A stretch of DNA of 63,548 nt from Acidobacteriota bacterium (GCA_016184115.1 JACPDH010000035.1:1-63548); one strand, 5' to 3'; numbered from the stretch's first letter, positions 8,317-17,707 are shown. Notes: generated from the letters alone by a model not told the origin. Numbers and translations: made by a program.

Positions 8317-10107
8317 TCAATCGCCGAGCGCCTCATACGTCATCAGGGCGAAGCGATGCTTCTGCGAGGCACGGATTCGTTTGGCGACTGCTTCGTGCAA
8401 CCCATCATCCCACCTCATCCATTTCGCAAGGAACGCTTCGGCTCCCTTCGCGTCGCCTGCGCGCTGGATCGTGAGAATTTCTCCAAGTAGCGACGCAACC
8501 ACATCGTGGTAGCGATCGTAATGGATCGAGATCCGCGTCGTCTTCGGATCGACGGAGATGAGTCCCTTGTCGAGGAACCAGTTGAACTGGACGAGTTGCA
8601 TCGTCTGGTAAGGCTGTTCGCGGATCGGCCGGACGTTCTGAATCGTCCTCATGATTCCGCTTGCATAGACGCTGCGGACCATCGAGTCGTCGTAGTAACC
8701 CGATTTTCGCAGCAGAGGGACGGCGAAGAGCGCGACGAGATCGCTCTTCATCTCCTCGATCGGGTCGGCCGCGTTCTCGAGAGCGACGTCGAGCGGACGC
8801 CCGCGCTCGTCGCGGTCGACGCCGAGGTAGTGGCCGATCTCGTGCCAGAGCGTGCGGTGGAAGTTCCCGTCGGAGGCGAGATGCGAGGCGAGCGCCGGCG
8901 CGACCGCGGCGTCCCATGCGGCCTTCGTATTCGTGAAGAGTGCGTCGCTCTTCATGATATTGCCTCGGAGGAGGATCGTGCGCCCATAGCGGCTCGTCAT
9001 GAGCGGATCGTTAGGCAGGATCGTCGCAGTGTTCCCGCCGCGCGCCTGTCCGAAATCGGCGATGACGTGGTACACCCCGACCGGGACATTCTCGCGGACC
9101 TTTCTGTGCTGCTCGTAGGGAAGAGAATCCTCGATCGTCTGCAGGTTGCCGATTGCATTCGCAACGCGCCCGCTCGCCTCCTCGTCGCGAAGGAGGATGC
9201 TGAGCGAATGGAACGCCTTCACGCCGTAGATCGCGTCGTCGTAGGTCTCGTACGAGCCGATCTGCGCGTTGAGCCGCTTGAAGCGCCCCGTCACCCACGA
9301 CGCGTCGCCGCTCTCGTAGTCGTCCGAGACGAGGTCGCGCGCGCGGTTCCGCAGATATCGGGCGAGCTCGTCGTCGTCGGCACCGACCGCGTTCGCCGCA
9401 AGGTTGAGCAGTCGGAATAGCTCGGCGGTCTCCGGCGCATAGGCGAGCGACTGCGGGACGGCATAGAAGGCGGTGGAGCTCGCCGCGTCGAGCTGCTCGA
9501 GGAGCCGTCCGGAGAGCCCCGGATGCATCGCGTCGATGATCGGGAAGCGGGCGAGCATCGTGAGATCTCGCTTCAGGTTCTCACGCGTCGCGCGGCGGAC
9601 GACGGTTCGCTCGCCGAGGATCGTGGCGCGCGAGTCCGGATGCGCTGCGAGAAACGCGTCGAGCTCCTCACGCGTCGCGTCGCGCGGGTAGACGTTGCGA
9701 GCCGGCGACTGGGGTTTGACCGGAAGAAATGGCTCGCGCCTATTGTCGAGCGTCGCTGCGATGGGACCCTGGTAGAGACGGTAGAGCGTCAGGAGGTCCC
9801 CTGTGCGCGACGTTTTGCCCGTCGATTCGTGCAGCTCGCGGAGCGCGACCACCGATGCGGTCGCTTCGGGATGCCGCGCGTCTTCGTAGATTCCCTGCAC
9901 GATGTTGCCGGCCGCGAGCAGGTACTTCACGCACTCGCGCTCACCCTCCGTCAGCGTTGACAGGTCGGGAGCGAGCTTCACGATCTGCGTCTTCGCGAGG
10001 ATCTGCGCGACTTTTTCCGGTGCCCAGTAGCCGTCGGGGAGCTTCTGTGCGGCGAGGGGAAAGGCGAAGGAGATGAATGCGACGACGAGAGCGATCCGCG
10101 GTTTCAT
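8317..10107 (-). CDS. Secreted M49-like (dipeptidyl-peptidase III-like) zinc metallopeptidase
   Basis: This 596-residue protein has a signal peptide (MKPRIALVVAFISFAFPLAAQ). A zinc motif LWHEIGHYLG is followed about 30 residues later by IEEMKSDLVALF, matching the HExxH...EExxAD arrangement seen in bacterial relatives of dipeptidyl peptidase III, where the classical enzyme has HELLGH and EECRAE. The N-terminal TEGERECVKYLLAAGNIVQGIYEDAR stretch also fits that group. The protein is likely periplasmic. A TACCAT box 7 nt upstream of the ATG suggests a leaderless transcript. The family is moderately sure; the substrate is unknown. Confidence 0.7.
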   Translation of the reverse strand: MKPRIALVVAFISFAFPLAAQKLPDGYWAPEKVAQILAKTQIVKLAPDLSTLTEGERECVKYLLAAGNIVQGIYEDARHPEATASVVALRELHESTGKTSRTGDLLTLYRLYQGPIAATLDNRREPFLPVKPQSPARNVYPRDATREELDAFLAAHPDSRATILGERTVVRRATRENLKRDLTMLARFPIIDAMHPGLSGRLLEQLDAASSTAFYAVPQSLAYAPETAELFRLLNLAANAVGADDDELARYLRNRARDLVSDDYESGDASWVTGRFKRLNAQIGSYETYDDAIYGVKAFHSLSILLRDEEASGRVANAIGNLQTIEDSLPYEQHRKVRENVPVGVYHVIADFGQARGGNTATILPNDPLMTSRYGRTILLRGNIMKSDALFTNTKAAWDAAVAPALASHLASDGNFHRTLWHEIGHYLGVDRDERGRPLDVALENAADPIEEMKSDLVALFAVPLLRKSGYYDDSMVRSVYASGIMRTIQNVRPIREQPYQTMQLVQFNWFLDKGLISVDPKTTRISIHYDRYHDVVASLLGEILTIQRAGDAKGAEAFLAKWMRWDDGLHEAVAKRIRASQKHRFALMTYEALGD

Positions 10108-10114
10108 GCGGGGA

Positions 10115-10120
10115 ATGGTA
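10115..10120 (-). promoter_or_regulatory. -10 box of a leaderless promoter
   Basis: On the minus strand TACCAT is followed by 7 nt and then ATG 10107 of the M49-like peptidase. The spacing matches several other genes in this window. Confidence 0.4.
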
Positions 10121-10164
10121 GCAGCCGCCCGGGGTCAGCGGGCCGACGCGCTGAGGAGGGGCGT

Positions 10165-10887
10165 CTACTCCCCTTCGCGGACGATGAATCCGACGCCACG
10201 CACCGTGTGAATCAAACGCGTCTCGCCGGTGTCGATCTTCTTGCGCAGGCGCGCGATGTGAACATCGATCACGTTGTCGAGCGGCGTGCAGCGCTCCGTC
10301 TCGCCCCAGACGTCGCGTGCGAGCATCTCGCGCGAGACGAGGGTTCCCTTGTGTCGAACGAGGTATTCGAAGAGCTCGTACTCACGGGTCGTCAGATCGA
10401 CTGGCTCACCTCCGCGAGTCACGGTGCGGCCGGCGACTTCGATCACGAGATCGCCTGCCGTGAGACGTAAGAGCTGGTCGCCGCGCGATCTGCGGACCAG
10501 TGCTCGGACGCGCGCCAGAAGCTCGGCGAAGGCGAATGGCTTGACCAGGTAGTCGTCGGCGCCAGCGTCGAGCCCCGCCACGCGATCCTCGACGCCGTCG
10601 CGTGCGGTGAGCACGAGAACGGGGGTGAGAAACCCGGCCCGGCGAAGCGCAGCTAGAATCTCGAGACCGTCACGCCCAGGGAGCATCCGGTCGAGGATCA
10701 TCAGCTCGAACGGCTGGTTCGATGCCTGAAAGAAACCGTCTTCACCGGTGTGCGCCAGGCAAACGCGGTAGCCTTCAGCCTCGAGCCCTTCACGAAGGGC
10801 GCCCGCGACGTTGAACTCGTCTTCGACGACGAGAATCCGAGGCTCGTTGCCGAGCGAGGCCGCGCCAGTCATGCCCGTCTTCCGCAC
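10165..10887 (-). CDS. OmpR/PhoB-family response regulator
   Basis: The protein has 240 residues from GTG 10887; ATG 10872 is an alternative. The receiver domain has the acidic pair E22-D23, the phosphoacceptor Asp66 in LMILDRMLPGRDGL, the Thr in VLVLTARD and Lys in DDYLVKPF. The C-terminal winged helix has LTTREYELFEYLVRH and DVHIARLRKKID. It binds DNA when phosphorylated. It lies downstream of the outer-membrane conduit genes and on the same strand as a histidine kinase 4.2 kb upstream, the most likely partner. A terminator-like hairpin and its own TACAAT box indicate separate transcription. Confidence 0.93.
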   Translation of the reverse strand: MRKTGMTGAASLGNEPRILVVEDEFNVAGALREGLEAEGYRVCLAHTGEDGFFQASNQPFELMILDRMLPGRDGLEILAALRRAGFLTPVLVLTARDGVEDRVAGLDAGADDYLVKPFAFAELLARVRALVRRSRGDQLLRLTAGDLVIEVAGRTVTRGGEPVDLTTREYELFEYLVRHKGTLVSREMLARDVWGETERCTPLDNVIDVHIARLRKKIDTGETRLIHTVRGVGFIVREGE

Positions 10888-10893
10888 GAACGC

Positions 10894-10899
10894 ATTGTA
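10894..10899 (-). promoter_or_regulatory. -10 box of a leaderless promoter
   Basis: Minus-strand TACAAT is separated by 6 nt from GTG 10887, the first codon of the response regulator. Transcription would begin at the start codon, supporting GTG 10887 over ATG 10872. Confidence 0.45.
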
Positions 10900-10988
10900 C
10901 GATTCTCGAAGACGGGGCCGGCGGGCGCTGGAGTGGAGGAAGAGTCTCCGGCGCCCGTCGCGGCCTCCGCGACTATTAAGGGAAGAAG

Positions 10989-11014
10989 CGCCTGTGCGGC
11001 AAGCCGCACAGGCG
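10989..11014 (-). terminator. Terminator-like hairpin after the outer-membrane barrel gene
   Basis: A perfect 12-bp stem, CGCCTGTGCGGC and its complement, is separated by only two bases. It lies 25 bp after the stop codon of the MtrB-type gene. There is no strong T tract on the minus strand, so termination may be partial. Confidence 0.5.
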
Positions 11015-11038
11015 TAAAACTGCGAGCTGAATACTGGT

Positions 11039-13534
11039 CTACCAGCGATAGCCTAGTTTCACGAAGCCGACGCTCACCGAATACGACGGGGCGAGATAGC
11101 CGCCGAGGCGAACGAGACGATTTCCCCAACGGTTGTCGCGCGTCGAGTCGCGCACGAAGTAATCGTTGACCGACTCGACCCAGCCGCCCTTCGGTTCCTG
11201 CATCCAGTCGTCAACGTCGTAGTCCTCGAGAAGGTAACCTCCACTGATCATGAAGCCACGCGGCAACTGATACTCGAGGTTGATGTTGGTGGTCTCGGTG
11301 ACGTGCTCGACGTCCGTCGGACTGGTCCACGCGTAGTAGGTGGTCGTCAGCGGTTTGTCGCTGCCGTAGCCCGAGTAGTCGATGCCGACGGTGCCGTTCG
11401 CATACGAGTAGTCGGCAGTGAGCGTCAGCCGTTCCGGAATGAACGCGTAGCTGAAGCCGACACCGAACGTGTCGCTCTGGTCCTCGTGCTGGGCAGTCCA
11501 GATACTGCGCGCATCGGTCCACGCCTGTCCGGCGGATGCCAGCAGTGGGGTCTGCGCGTTGGTTCGAGTCGCCTCGTTGTACGCCATGCTGCGCTGCACG
11601 CTCTCGATTCTTTCGATACTCACGAATGCATTTGCCGAGAAGCGTTCCGATGGCACCCAGTTGGCGTCGAATGAATACCTCGTTACGTCCTGCTCGATGA
11701 GACCGAGCTGGATGCCGGGAGTGATGCCGCTCGCTCCGCCGAAGTTGGTGCCGGCGAGAGGCTGGACCGGTGTCACGTCGGAGTCGAAGTCGTCGCTACG
11801 ATCGGTGAATGAGGCCGAGAACGAGAGATCGGGCGTCGCGTTGAACGTCGCACGAAGATCGATCTCGTTGCGTTCGCGGTCGGATACGTCGTACCGGCGC
11901 ATGTCGGGGTGGTTTTGGAACGAGAACTTTGGGTTGTCGGGATCGGTCCCGGCGTCGGCGGCAGCGTACCAGTAGCTTCCGAGAGCTGCTGAGATGTCGT
12001 AGCCGTCCGCGTCACGCTGGCCGTACAGGTAGTGTCCGCGGACGGTCAGGCGCTTCGACGGGCGGTAGGACGCGGAGAGGCGAGCCTTCTGCTCGTCCGT
12101 ATCGGCCTCGCGGAAGTCGCGATCCATCGACTCCTGCTCGACGAGCAAACCGAGGTTGGTCGCGTTGATCTGCCACGTCCCCTCGGCGCCGATGTTCTGG
12201 CGCTCATAGCCATAGGCGAGGTTGGTGCGCTTGTTCTTGTATCCCGCGGATCCGGTCGTGCTGTTGGCCGTGTCCTGCGTGACGTACCACCAGTTGTCGG
12301 TGGCGGTGTCATTGTCGAGGATGTATGAACGGACGAACGTGCGGACTCGAACGCCTTTGGCCGGGTTGAACACGTACTGCAGGTCGGCGAGAAACGTGTC
12401 CATCGCCGCCTCCGCGCTGGTCCGCGGGAGTTTCGACGTCGAATTCCAGTTCGTCGTCAGGGTGCTGTAGCTGTAAGGCAGGAGCGTCATGTCCTGGCGC
12501 AGTTGGCCGAGCGAAACGGTCGCGGAGAGGCGGCCGTTCATTGACGTGTCCATGCCGAAGGAAAGCGTTGTGCTGGTCAGGTCGTTGTCCGGGGCGAGTG
12601 CGCGCTGTCCCACCGTCGACATCGCCCTGCGGACGATCGCGTCGCCTGCAAGGATCACGTCGTTGTTGTAGTCGAGCGCGCCATCCGCGTCCGGCCCGTA
12701 GAACATGCTCTGCCACTGCATCGTCTCGACGTCGTTGTCGAAGCTTGGAGCGTAGACCTCGAGCGTCGCGTCGAATGACTGGCCGGCCCAGGCCAGGTCG
12801 AAGGTGTACGTGTCCTCACTGTAGTCGATCGGTTCGGGGAGCTCGACGTTCAGCGATCGCGGCGGGCGGTCGCCGAGGACGCCGTACGAAATCTTCTCTC
12901 CTTCGCGCGTCTCGCGGGCGATGTAGAGCTTCGCTTCGAACGCGGGACTCGGTGCGTACTTCAGATCCACGGAGAGCGTTTCGTTCTCCGTTCCGAGCTC
13001 CGAGAGTGGATGGAGGTTCTCGTCGAGGTAACCCGCGATCCGACGGTCGTTCTCGAGCATGTCGGACGGGAGAAACGTGCTGCCGGTGGGGGTCGTCGTC
13101 AGGATACCGACGACACTCGGGACAGTGAAGAGGCCGTTACCCGCATAGCTGTATGGGCTCTGCGCGTTATTGGTGAGGCGGTGAGGAATCGCGTCGAAAG
13201 CGACGCCGGCCGACCAGACTCCGGGCCGCCCTCCCTGGAAGGAGACCGACTGGTCGTCTCCGCCGAGATTCGTACCGAATCCTTCGAATGTGAGACCGCT
13301 TGAGGGCGCGTACTGGAGCAGCCGGAAGTTGAAGATCCGGAACCCGTCGGTGATGTCGCGATACTCGTTGAACTTCGCCGATTCGTCGTCGTCCGCACCG
13401 AGAATTCCGCCGACGACAACTTCGCTGTTCGTCGAAACCTCCGTGGAGCCCTGGGCGGGCGTCAACTCGGTGCTCTGGGCGAGTGCCGAGACTGGGAGCG
13501 TGAGACTGAGACTGAGTAGGAGTCGTGTAAGCAT
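11039..13534 (-). CDS. MtrB/PioB-family outer-membrane beta-barrel of a decaheme conduit
   Basis: This 831-residue protein has a signal peptide (MLTRLLLSLSLTLPVSALAQ) and a long series of amphipathic strands ending in the outer-membrane C-terminal motif GFVKLGYRW. The N-terminal SAKFNEYRDITDGFRIFNFRL stretch is typical of MtrB/PioB barrels, which enclose a periplasmic decaheme cytochrome and carry electrons across the outer membrane. The gene directly upstream encodes that cytochrome. The start at 13534 has GAGGAGA 6 nt upstream; ATG 13549 would overlap the cytochrome stop as ATGA. The N-terminal CxxC of Shewanella MtrB is absent. No gene for an extracellular MtrC-type cytochrome lies nearby. 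Confidence 0.85.
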   Translation of the reverse strand: MLTRLLLSLSLTLPVSALAQSTELTPAQGSTEVSTNSEVVVGGILGADDDESAKFNEYRDITDGFRIFNFRLLQYAPSSGLTFEGFGTNLGGDDQSVSFQGGRPGVWSAGVAFDAIPHRLTNNAQSPYSYAGNGLFTVPSVVGILTTTPTGSTFLPSDMLENDRRIAGYLDENLHPLSELGTENETLSVDLKYAPSPAFEAKLYIARETREGEKISYGVLGDRPPRSLNVELPEPIDYSEDTYTFDLAWAGQSFDATLEVYAPSFDNDVETMQWQSMFYGPDADGALDYNNDVILAGDAIVRRAMSTVGQRALAPDNDLTSTTLSFGMDTSMNGRLSATVSLGQLRQDMTLLPYSYSTLTTNWNSTSKLPRTSAEAAMDTFLADLQYVFNPAKGVRVRTFVRSYILDNDTATDNWWYVTQDTANSTTGSAGYKNKRTNLAYGYERQNIGAEGTWQINATNLGLLVEQESMDRDFREADTDEQKARLSASYRPSKRLTVRGHYLYGQRDADGYDISAALGSYWYAAADAGTDPDNPKFSFQNHPDMRRYDVSDRERNEIDLRATFNATPDLSFSASFTDRSDDFDSDVTPVQPLAGTNFGGASGITPGIQLGLIEQDVTRYSFDANWVPSERFSANAFVSIERIESVQRSMAYNEATRTNAQTPLLASAGQAWTDARSIWTAQHEDQSDTFGVGFSYAFIPERLTLTADYSYANGTVGIDYSGYGSDKPLTTTYYAWTSPTDVEHVTETTNINLEYQLPRGFMISGGYLLEDYDVDDWMQEPKGGWVESVNDYFVRDSTRDNRWGNRLVRLGGYLAPSYSVSVGFVKLGYRW

Positions 13535-13545
13535 GGTCATTCTCC

Positions 13546-14517
13546 TCATCTCGTCAGCTTCGCGCCCGACGGATGGTTCGACCCGTGCGGAGTCACGTGG
13601 CAGTTGACGCAACCCTGCTGGGTCGGCGTGCTGGTTCGGTTGTAGCGGGGCACGTTGATGTGCCCGCCGTAGGAGTGGCACTGGAGGCAGAGCATGTGAG
13701 CCTTTGTGGTGAGCAGGCTGCGATTGTTCGAACCGTGTGCACTGTGGCACGACGCACAGTTGTCGCGCGCCGGCGGATGCTCCCAGAGGAACGGCCCGCG
13801 CTTGTCCTGGTGGCAGGACGTGCACGTCTCGGTAATCGTCGCGAACTTGACGAGCGACGGACCGGTCGAACCGTGAGGATTGTGGCAGCTGGAGCACTCC
13901 ATCTTCCCTTCGCGAACGGGGTGATGTGAGCTCTTCTGCATCGCGCCGCGGACTTCGCCGTGGCAGCCGTAGCAGGTCGCGGTCTCGTCCGCGCTCTTCA
14001 GGAGCGCTTTGTCACTCCGCCGCTCCATGACCACGTGGCAAGAGTCGCACGACTCGTTTGCCATCGCATGGGCGCTGTTCTGCCACTGCATGTGATTCTT
14101 CGATGCGCTGTGGCACTGCAGGCAGACTTGCGCCCTGCCCGCCGGAGCGATGTTCGCAAGCACGTTCGTGGGGTCTTCCACGTGCTTGCTCCGCGGTCCG
14201 TGGCACGACTCGCACTCGAGCTTCTCTGTTGTCGTGCGTCCGTTGGCCCCCAGGGCGCGAGCGTGCGTCGTGTGCGAGTAGGCGGCGAGCGCCTCTTCGT
14301 GACAACCAGCGCAGGTGCTCGCGTCGCGGACGAACTCCGCTCCCGCAAATGCCGGATTCAGTTCCGACCAGTTGACTTCCTTGGGCGCGCGCGCGGCGCC
14401 CATGAGAACGAACAGTGACGCGACCGACAGCACCACGACCGCGGCTCTTCTCGAGCTGGGGTGGTTGCCGGCGAGCGGCGTCGCTCTTCGCATGATCTGA
14501 ATGAACCGATGATTCAT
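13546..14517 (-). CDS. Decaheme c-type cytochrome, DmsE/MtrA type
   Basis: This 323-residue protein has an N-terminal signal segment (VVVLSVASLFVLMGAARA) and exactly ten CxxCH heme motifs: CAGCH, CESCH, CLQCH, CDSCH, CYGCH, CSSCH, CTSCH, CASCH, CLQCH and CVNCH, between about residues 69 and 307. Length and heme count match the periplasmic MtrA/DmsE/PioA group, which form a heme wire inserted in an MtrB-type barrel. The barrel gene follows in the same operon, apparently coupled. The ATG at 14517 has GGGAGGAA upstream. The direction of electron flow (metal reduction, DMSO-type terminal reductase or oxidation) cannot be read from these two genes. Confidence 0.93.
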   Translation of the reverse strand: MNHRFIQIMRRATPLAGNHPSSRRAAVVVLSVASLFVLMGAARAPKEVNWSELNPAFAGAEFVRDASTCAGCHEEALAAYSHTTHARALGANGRTTTEKLECESCHGPRSKHVEDPTNVLANIAPAGRAQVCLQCHSASKNHMQWQNSAHAMANESCDSCHVVMERRSDKALLKSADETATCYGCHGEVRGAMQKSSHHPVREGKMECSSCHNPHGSTGPSLVKFATITETCTSCHQDKRGPFLWEHPPARDNCASCHSAHGSNNRSLLTTKAHMLCLQCHSYGGHINVPRYNRTSTPTQQGCVNCHVTPHGSNHPSGAKLTR

Positions 14518-15086
14518 TCGTTCCTCCCTCTGCCACATTCTCCGTGGCGACCTCGTTTCGGTGATTGACGAACCCTGGATCCTATTGGCCAGTCGAACTT
14601 CCGGAGCGAATCGTCCGGCCGCCCGCGGTTTCTGCTGCCTGCCACGATAGTAAGTTCGGAGGGCGATGAAGATGAAGAGAGCCTGAAGATTCGTTAAGGA
14701 AACGAGGGCTGGGAGTGTGCGTGGCAGGAACGCCCGACGACGAGAAGGTGGAGCGGCGAGCCCAGGTTCGGTCGAGCTTGGGCCGCAGGCACCACCGGCG
14801 GCGGACGACCCCCGTTGACCAAAGCTTGTGGCGCCGTTCGAAGAGCAGCCGGGCTCGGGCGTCGTCGCGTAGCGACGAAGGATCGGTAGCACCCGGCTTC
14901 AGCCGGGTGGAGGTGGATCGTCATCAGATGCGCCGCGTAGCGGCGCAGCAGGGGCCGCTCGCGCGAGCGTCTCACGGCCGCACGGCAGGAGACCTTCGCA
15001 GCAGAAGACAGCGCTCAAACTCGTTCTTGGGCACGACAGGCATCGTTCTGCCTTTTCACATCGAGCCCTTCCGCAGGCAATCGGGG
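14518..15086. other. 569-bp interval between kinase and cytochrome genes
   Basis: No gene is supported here. The segment next to the cytochrome start (about 14518-14700) is free of repeats and probably holds its promoter. The remainder holds a half-copy of the palindromic element described at 4983-5156 and two small hairpins: ACCCGGCTTCAGCCGGGT near 14891 and GCGCCGCGTAGCGGCGC near 14931. Confidence 0.6.
14716..14780. repeat. Half-copy of the 4983-5156 palindromic repeat
   Basis: The sequence shares GGCAGGAACGCCCG, CGAGAAGGTGGAG and CCCAGGTTCGGTCGAGC with the left arm of the palindrome at the M48 gene (GGTAGAAACGCCCG, CGAGAAAGTGGAG). It also ends in a short palindrome, GCCCAG...CTTGGGC. Confidence 0.75.
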
Positions 15087-16511
15087 CTACGAGCGTGCGT
15101 GCCGCACGGGCAGGGTCAGTCGAAAGGTCGTGCCCTCGCCGATGTTCGACTCGACGTCGACCCTACCGCCATGCACTTCGGCCGCGAGCTTCACGAGCGC
15201 GAGACCGAGCCCGGAGCCTCCGAGCTCGCGCGAGCGGCTCCGGTCGACGCGATAGAAGCGCTCGAAGAGCCGAGCGTGATGTTCGGGAGCGATGCCCGGA
15301 CCGTCGTCCGACACCGCGATCTCGGCACCGCCGCCGGTGCGCGCCACCCGCACCCTGACGCTCGCTCCTTCCTGCGAGTACTTGATCGCATTGTCGACGA
15401 GGTTCACCAGCGCCTGCCGCAAGAAGACGCGATCGACCGCCGCAACGACCCGACCGCCCTCCACGACGACGCTCTGCCCGCGCTCCTCGGCGAGCACGCC
15501 TAACTGTTCGACCACGCCGTCGGCCAGTGTTCGCAGATCGAGATCCTCGAACTCGTAGTGCGTCTGTCCCGCTTCCGCGCGCGCGATCGACAACAGTCCC
15601 TCGGCGAGCCGTGCGAGGCGGTCTGACTCCTCGAGCATCGTGCCGATCACTTCGCGATACTCGGCGCCCGACTTGTTCCCTTGCAGTGCGACTTCTCCGA
15701 CGCTTCGCAGAGCGGTGAGCGGAGTCCGGATCTCGTGTGAGGCGTCGGCTGTAAAGCGTTTCAGCTGCGCGAACGACTCTTCGAGGCGAGCGAGCGTCGC
15801 GTTGAATGCGGCACCCAGCTGTTCGATCTCTTCGCCACCGCCGCGAACCTCGAGTCGTTCATGAAGCTGCTCGGCCGTAATGCGCCTCGCGTTCGCCGCA
15901 AGCCGGGAAAGCGGCCCGACGAGACGTTTCGCGAGCTCGATTCCGACGATGCCGCCGAGTACGAGCACGATGAGCGTGATCAGGCCGACTTCGACCCAGA
16001 GAGATCGGATCCGGTCGCGGGCAGCGGCTTCGGAGACGGCCGCCCTGATGATGAGTCGCCGCCCCCCAAGCTCGATCGTCTTCCACATCGTCCTGATCGG
16101 GCCGCTCGCAGTTTCATGGGAGTGCGTGATTCCTGAGGGGTGCGCGCTCGGGTGGTCGGCAATCCTTGGGTCGAACGTTCCTGCCACGAGCAGCCTTTGG
16201 CCTGACGGGTCCCAGACCTCGACCCAATGTCCGCCTCCTTCTTCCTCCTCGATCTGTTTCCCGAGGAAGCCTCCGGCCCATGCAGGGTTGCCGTCGTCGT
16301 CGATCACGAGTGCGCGGGCGGCGAGCTCGATGTCCTCATGGACTCGGTGGTCGAGATCGCGTCGAACGTGACTCGTGAACGAGATGCCGATTGTGACCGA
16401 GTACGTGAGTAGACACGCGGAGATCACGACGCCATACCAGAGCGTGATCCGCGTGCGAAGCGATGCACCGGATCGGGACGGGGTTCGGGATGCTAGGCCG
16501 TCATCGCGCAT
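15087..16511 (-). CDS. Membrane sensor histidine kinase with HAMP domain
   Basis: Two membrane helices (about residues 25-48 and 175-198) frame a periplasmic sensor region, followed by a HAMP domain, the dimerisation motif FTADASHEIRTPL with the phospho-accepting His, and an ATPase domain with the N box LVNLVDNAIKYS, the G1 box VSDDGPGIAP, FERFYRVD and the G2 box GGSGLGLALVK. The start is set at ATG 16511 because the alternatives, ATG 16517 and GTG 16532, lie at or inside the end of the neighbouring transposon. It is on the same strand as the cytochrome operon and the OmpR-type regulator, the probable partner. The periplasmic domain carries no recognised ligand motif. Confidence 0.92.
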   Translation of the reverse strand: MRDDGLASRTPSRSGASLRTRITLWYGVVISACLLTYSVTIGISFTSHVRRDLDHRVHEDIELAARALVIDDDGNPAWAGGFLGKQIEEEEGGGHWVEVWDPSGQRLLVAGTFDPRIADHPSAHPSGITHSHETASGPIRTMWKTIELGGRRLIIRAAVSEAAARDRIRSLWVEVGLITLIVLVLGGIVGIELAKRLVGPLSRLAANARRITAEQLHERLEVRGGGEEIEQLGAAFNATLARLEESFAQLKRFTADASHEIRTPLTALRSVGEVALQGNKSGAEYREVIGTMLEESDRLARLAEGLLSIARAEAGQTHYEFEDLDLRTLADGVVEQLGVLAEERGQSVVVEGGRVVAAVDRVFLRQALVNLVDNAIKYSQEGASVRVRVARTGGGAEIAVSDDGPGIAPEHHARLFERFYRVDRSRSRELGGSGLGLALVKLAAEVHGGRVDVESNIGEGTTFRLTLPVRHARS

Positions 16512-16518
16512 TGGCATT

Positions 16519-17694
16519 GGGGTCAGACCCACAGTTTAAAGTACTCGTGAATCGACAAGGGCAAGCCGAGGTACACTCCCCGTCACACACGCCGCGCCGG
16601 GACTTCGTCTCTCCTTCGCCCACGCGACATGGCACGACCTTTACGCCTCGAACATCCTGGAGCGATCTGGCATCTCACGAGTCGCGGCAACGAACGCCGA
16701 GACATTTATCGCGACCATGCGGATCGTCTCGAATTCCTCGACATTCTCGGACAATCAGTGACGCTCCACCGATGGATCGTATACGCCTGGGTATTAATGT
16801 CGAATCACTACCATGTGTTGCTCGAGACGCCCCACCCGACGCTCTCGTCGGGTGCCAAGCGCCTGAACGAGCAGTACGCTCAGCGATTCAACGCGCGACA
16901 CTCGCGGCAGGGACACCTGTTCCAGGGGCGCTTTAAATCGATCCTCGTCGAGCGGGAGTCGCACCTTCTCGAGTTGCTTCGCTACATCGTTCTCAACCCT
17001 GTTCGGTGTGGGGCGGTGCGATATGCGGGGGACTATCGTTGGAGCAGCTATCTCGCCACTGCAGGCCTATGTGCTGCGCCAGACTGGCTCGCGGTCACCG
17101 AGGTGCTCGCGGAATTCGGCTCTGGTTCGCGAACCGCGAACGCAGAGCGCTATCGACAGTTCGTGGCGGACGGCCGCGGCGCGGAGTACAAGCCATGGGA
17201 GCGACTCGTCGGGCAAGTCTATCTGGGTGGAGAGAGCTTTTGCGCACGGATGCAAACACTCGTTGGCGAGCGGCGCGAGTCGCGCGCTTACCCTGAAGCG
17301 CAACGAGCGTTCGTGCGACCCTCGCTCGAGTCGATCGTCGTCGCGGTCGAGGATAGATTTGGGGAGTCGGAGGCGAAACTGCGGAAACGTTCGAGCCACC
17401 CCGCGAGGAAGGCGATTGCGGAGCTGGCGTGGCGTGAAGCCGGCCTGTCGCTCGCTGCGATCGGTAACTGGCTGGGGATATCTCCGCAGGGAGTGAAGCA
17501 CCTGATCGATCGCGGCAGTGATCTGCAGCGGACCGACGCTGAATTCGCCGCCGAGCTCGAACGAGTACGCGCGCTACTCCAGCTACCATAATCGGAACCG
17601 GCACGGTTCGAAACGCCGCGTCCAAAATGACGACGCGTTTTCGTCCGTGGGATTCGGTGACGTCCCGTGGACTTTAAACTGTGGGTCTGACCTC
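16519..17694 (+). mobile_element. RAYT (REP-associated tyrosine transposase) element
   Basis: The left end at 16519-16542 (beginning GGGGTCAGACCCACAG) is the reverse complement of the right end at 17671-17694 (ACTTTAAACTGTGGGTCTG...) with one mismatch in 24 bp. Each end carries the palindrome GGGTCNGACCC. The element encloses one IS200/Y1-type transposase gene and abuts the N-terminal codons of the histidine kinase. A second copy of its right-hand 220 bp follows directly. Confidence 0.8.
16629..17591 (+). CDS. REP-associated tyrosine transposase (Y1/HUH)
   Basis: This 320-residue protein starts MARPLRLEHPGAIWHLTSRGN, the usual opening of RAYT transposases. The HUH metal motif is H60-Y61-H62 in SNHYHVLLE, and the catalytic Tyr is in LLRYIVLNPVR, preceded by GHLFQGRFKSILVE. 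The C-terminal part (residues about 245-320) adds a helix-turn-helix-like stretch (AAIGNWLGISPQGVKHLIDR). Such enzymes cut and join single-stranded DNA at REP hairpins. The gene appears intact, so the element may be active. Confidence 0.93.
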   Translation: MARPLRLEHPGAIWHLTSRGNERRDIYRDHADRLEFLDILGQSVTLHRWIVYAWVLMSNHYHVLLETPHPTLSSGAKRLNEQYAQRFNARHSRQGHLFQGRFKSILVERESHLLELLRYIVLNPVRCGAVRYAGDYRWSSYLATAGLCAAPDWLAVTEVLAEFGSGSRTANAERYRQFVADGRGAEYKPWERLVGQVYLGGESFCARMQTLVGERRESRAYPEAQRAFVRPSLESIVVAVEDRFGESEAKLRKRSSHPARKAIAELAWREAGLSLAAIGNWLGISPQGVKHLIDRGSDLQRTDAEFAAELERVRALLQLP

Positions 17695-17707
17695 ACGCTC
17701 CGTGCCT

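Noticed and set aside
8506-9420. Antisense frame opposite the M49-like peptidase
   Set aside because: No motif, no ribosome-binding site; the minus-strand gene has signal peptide and zinc motif.
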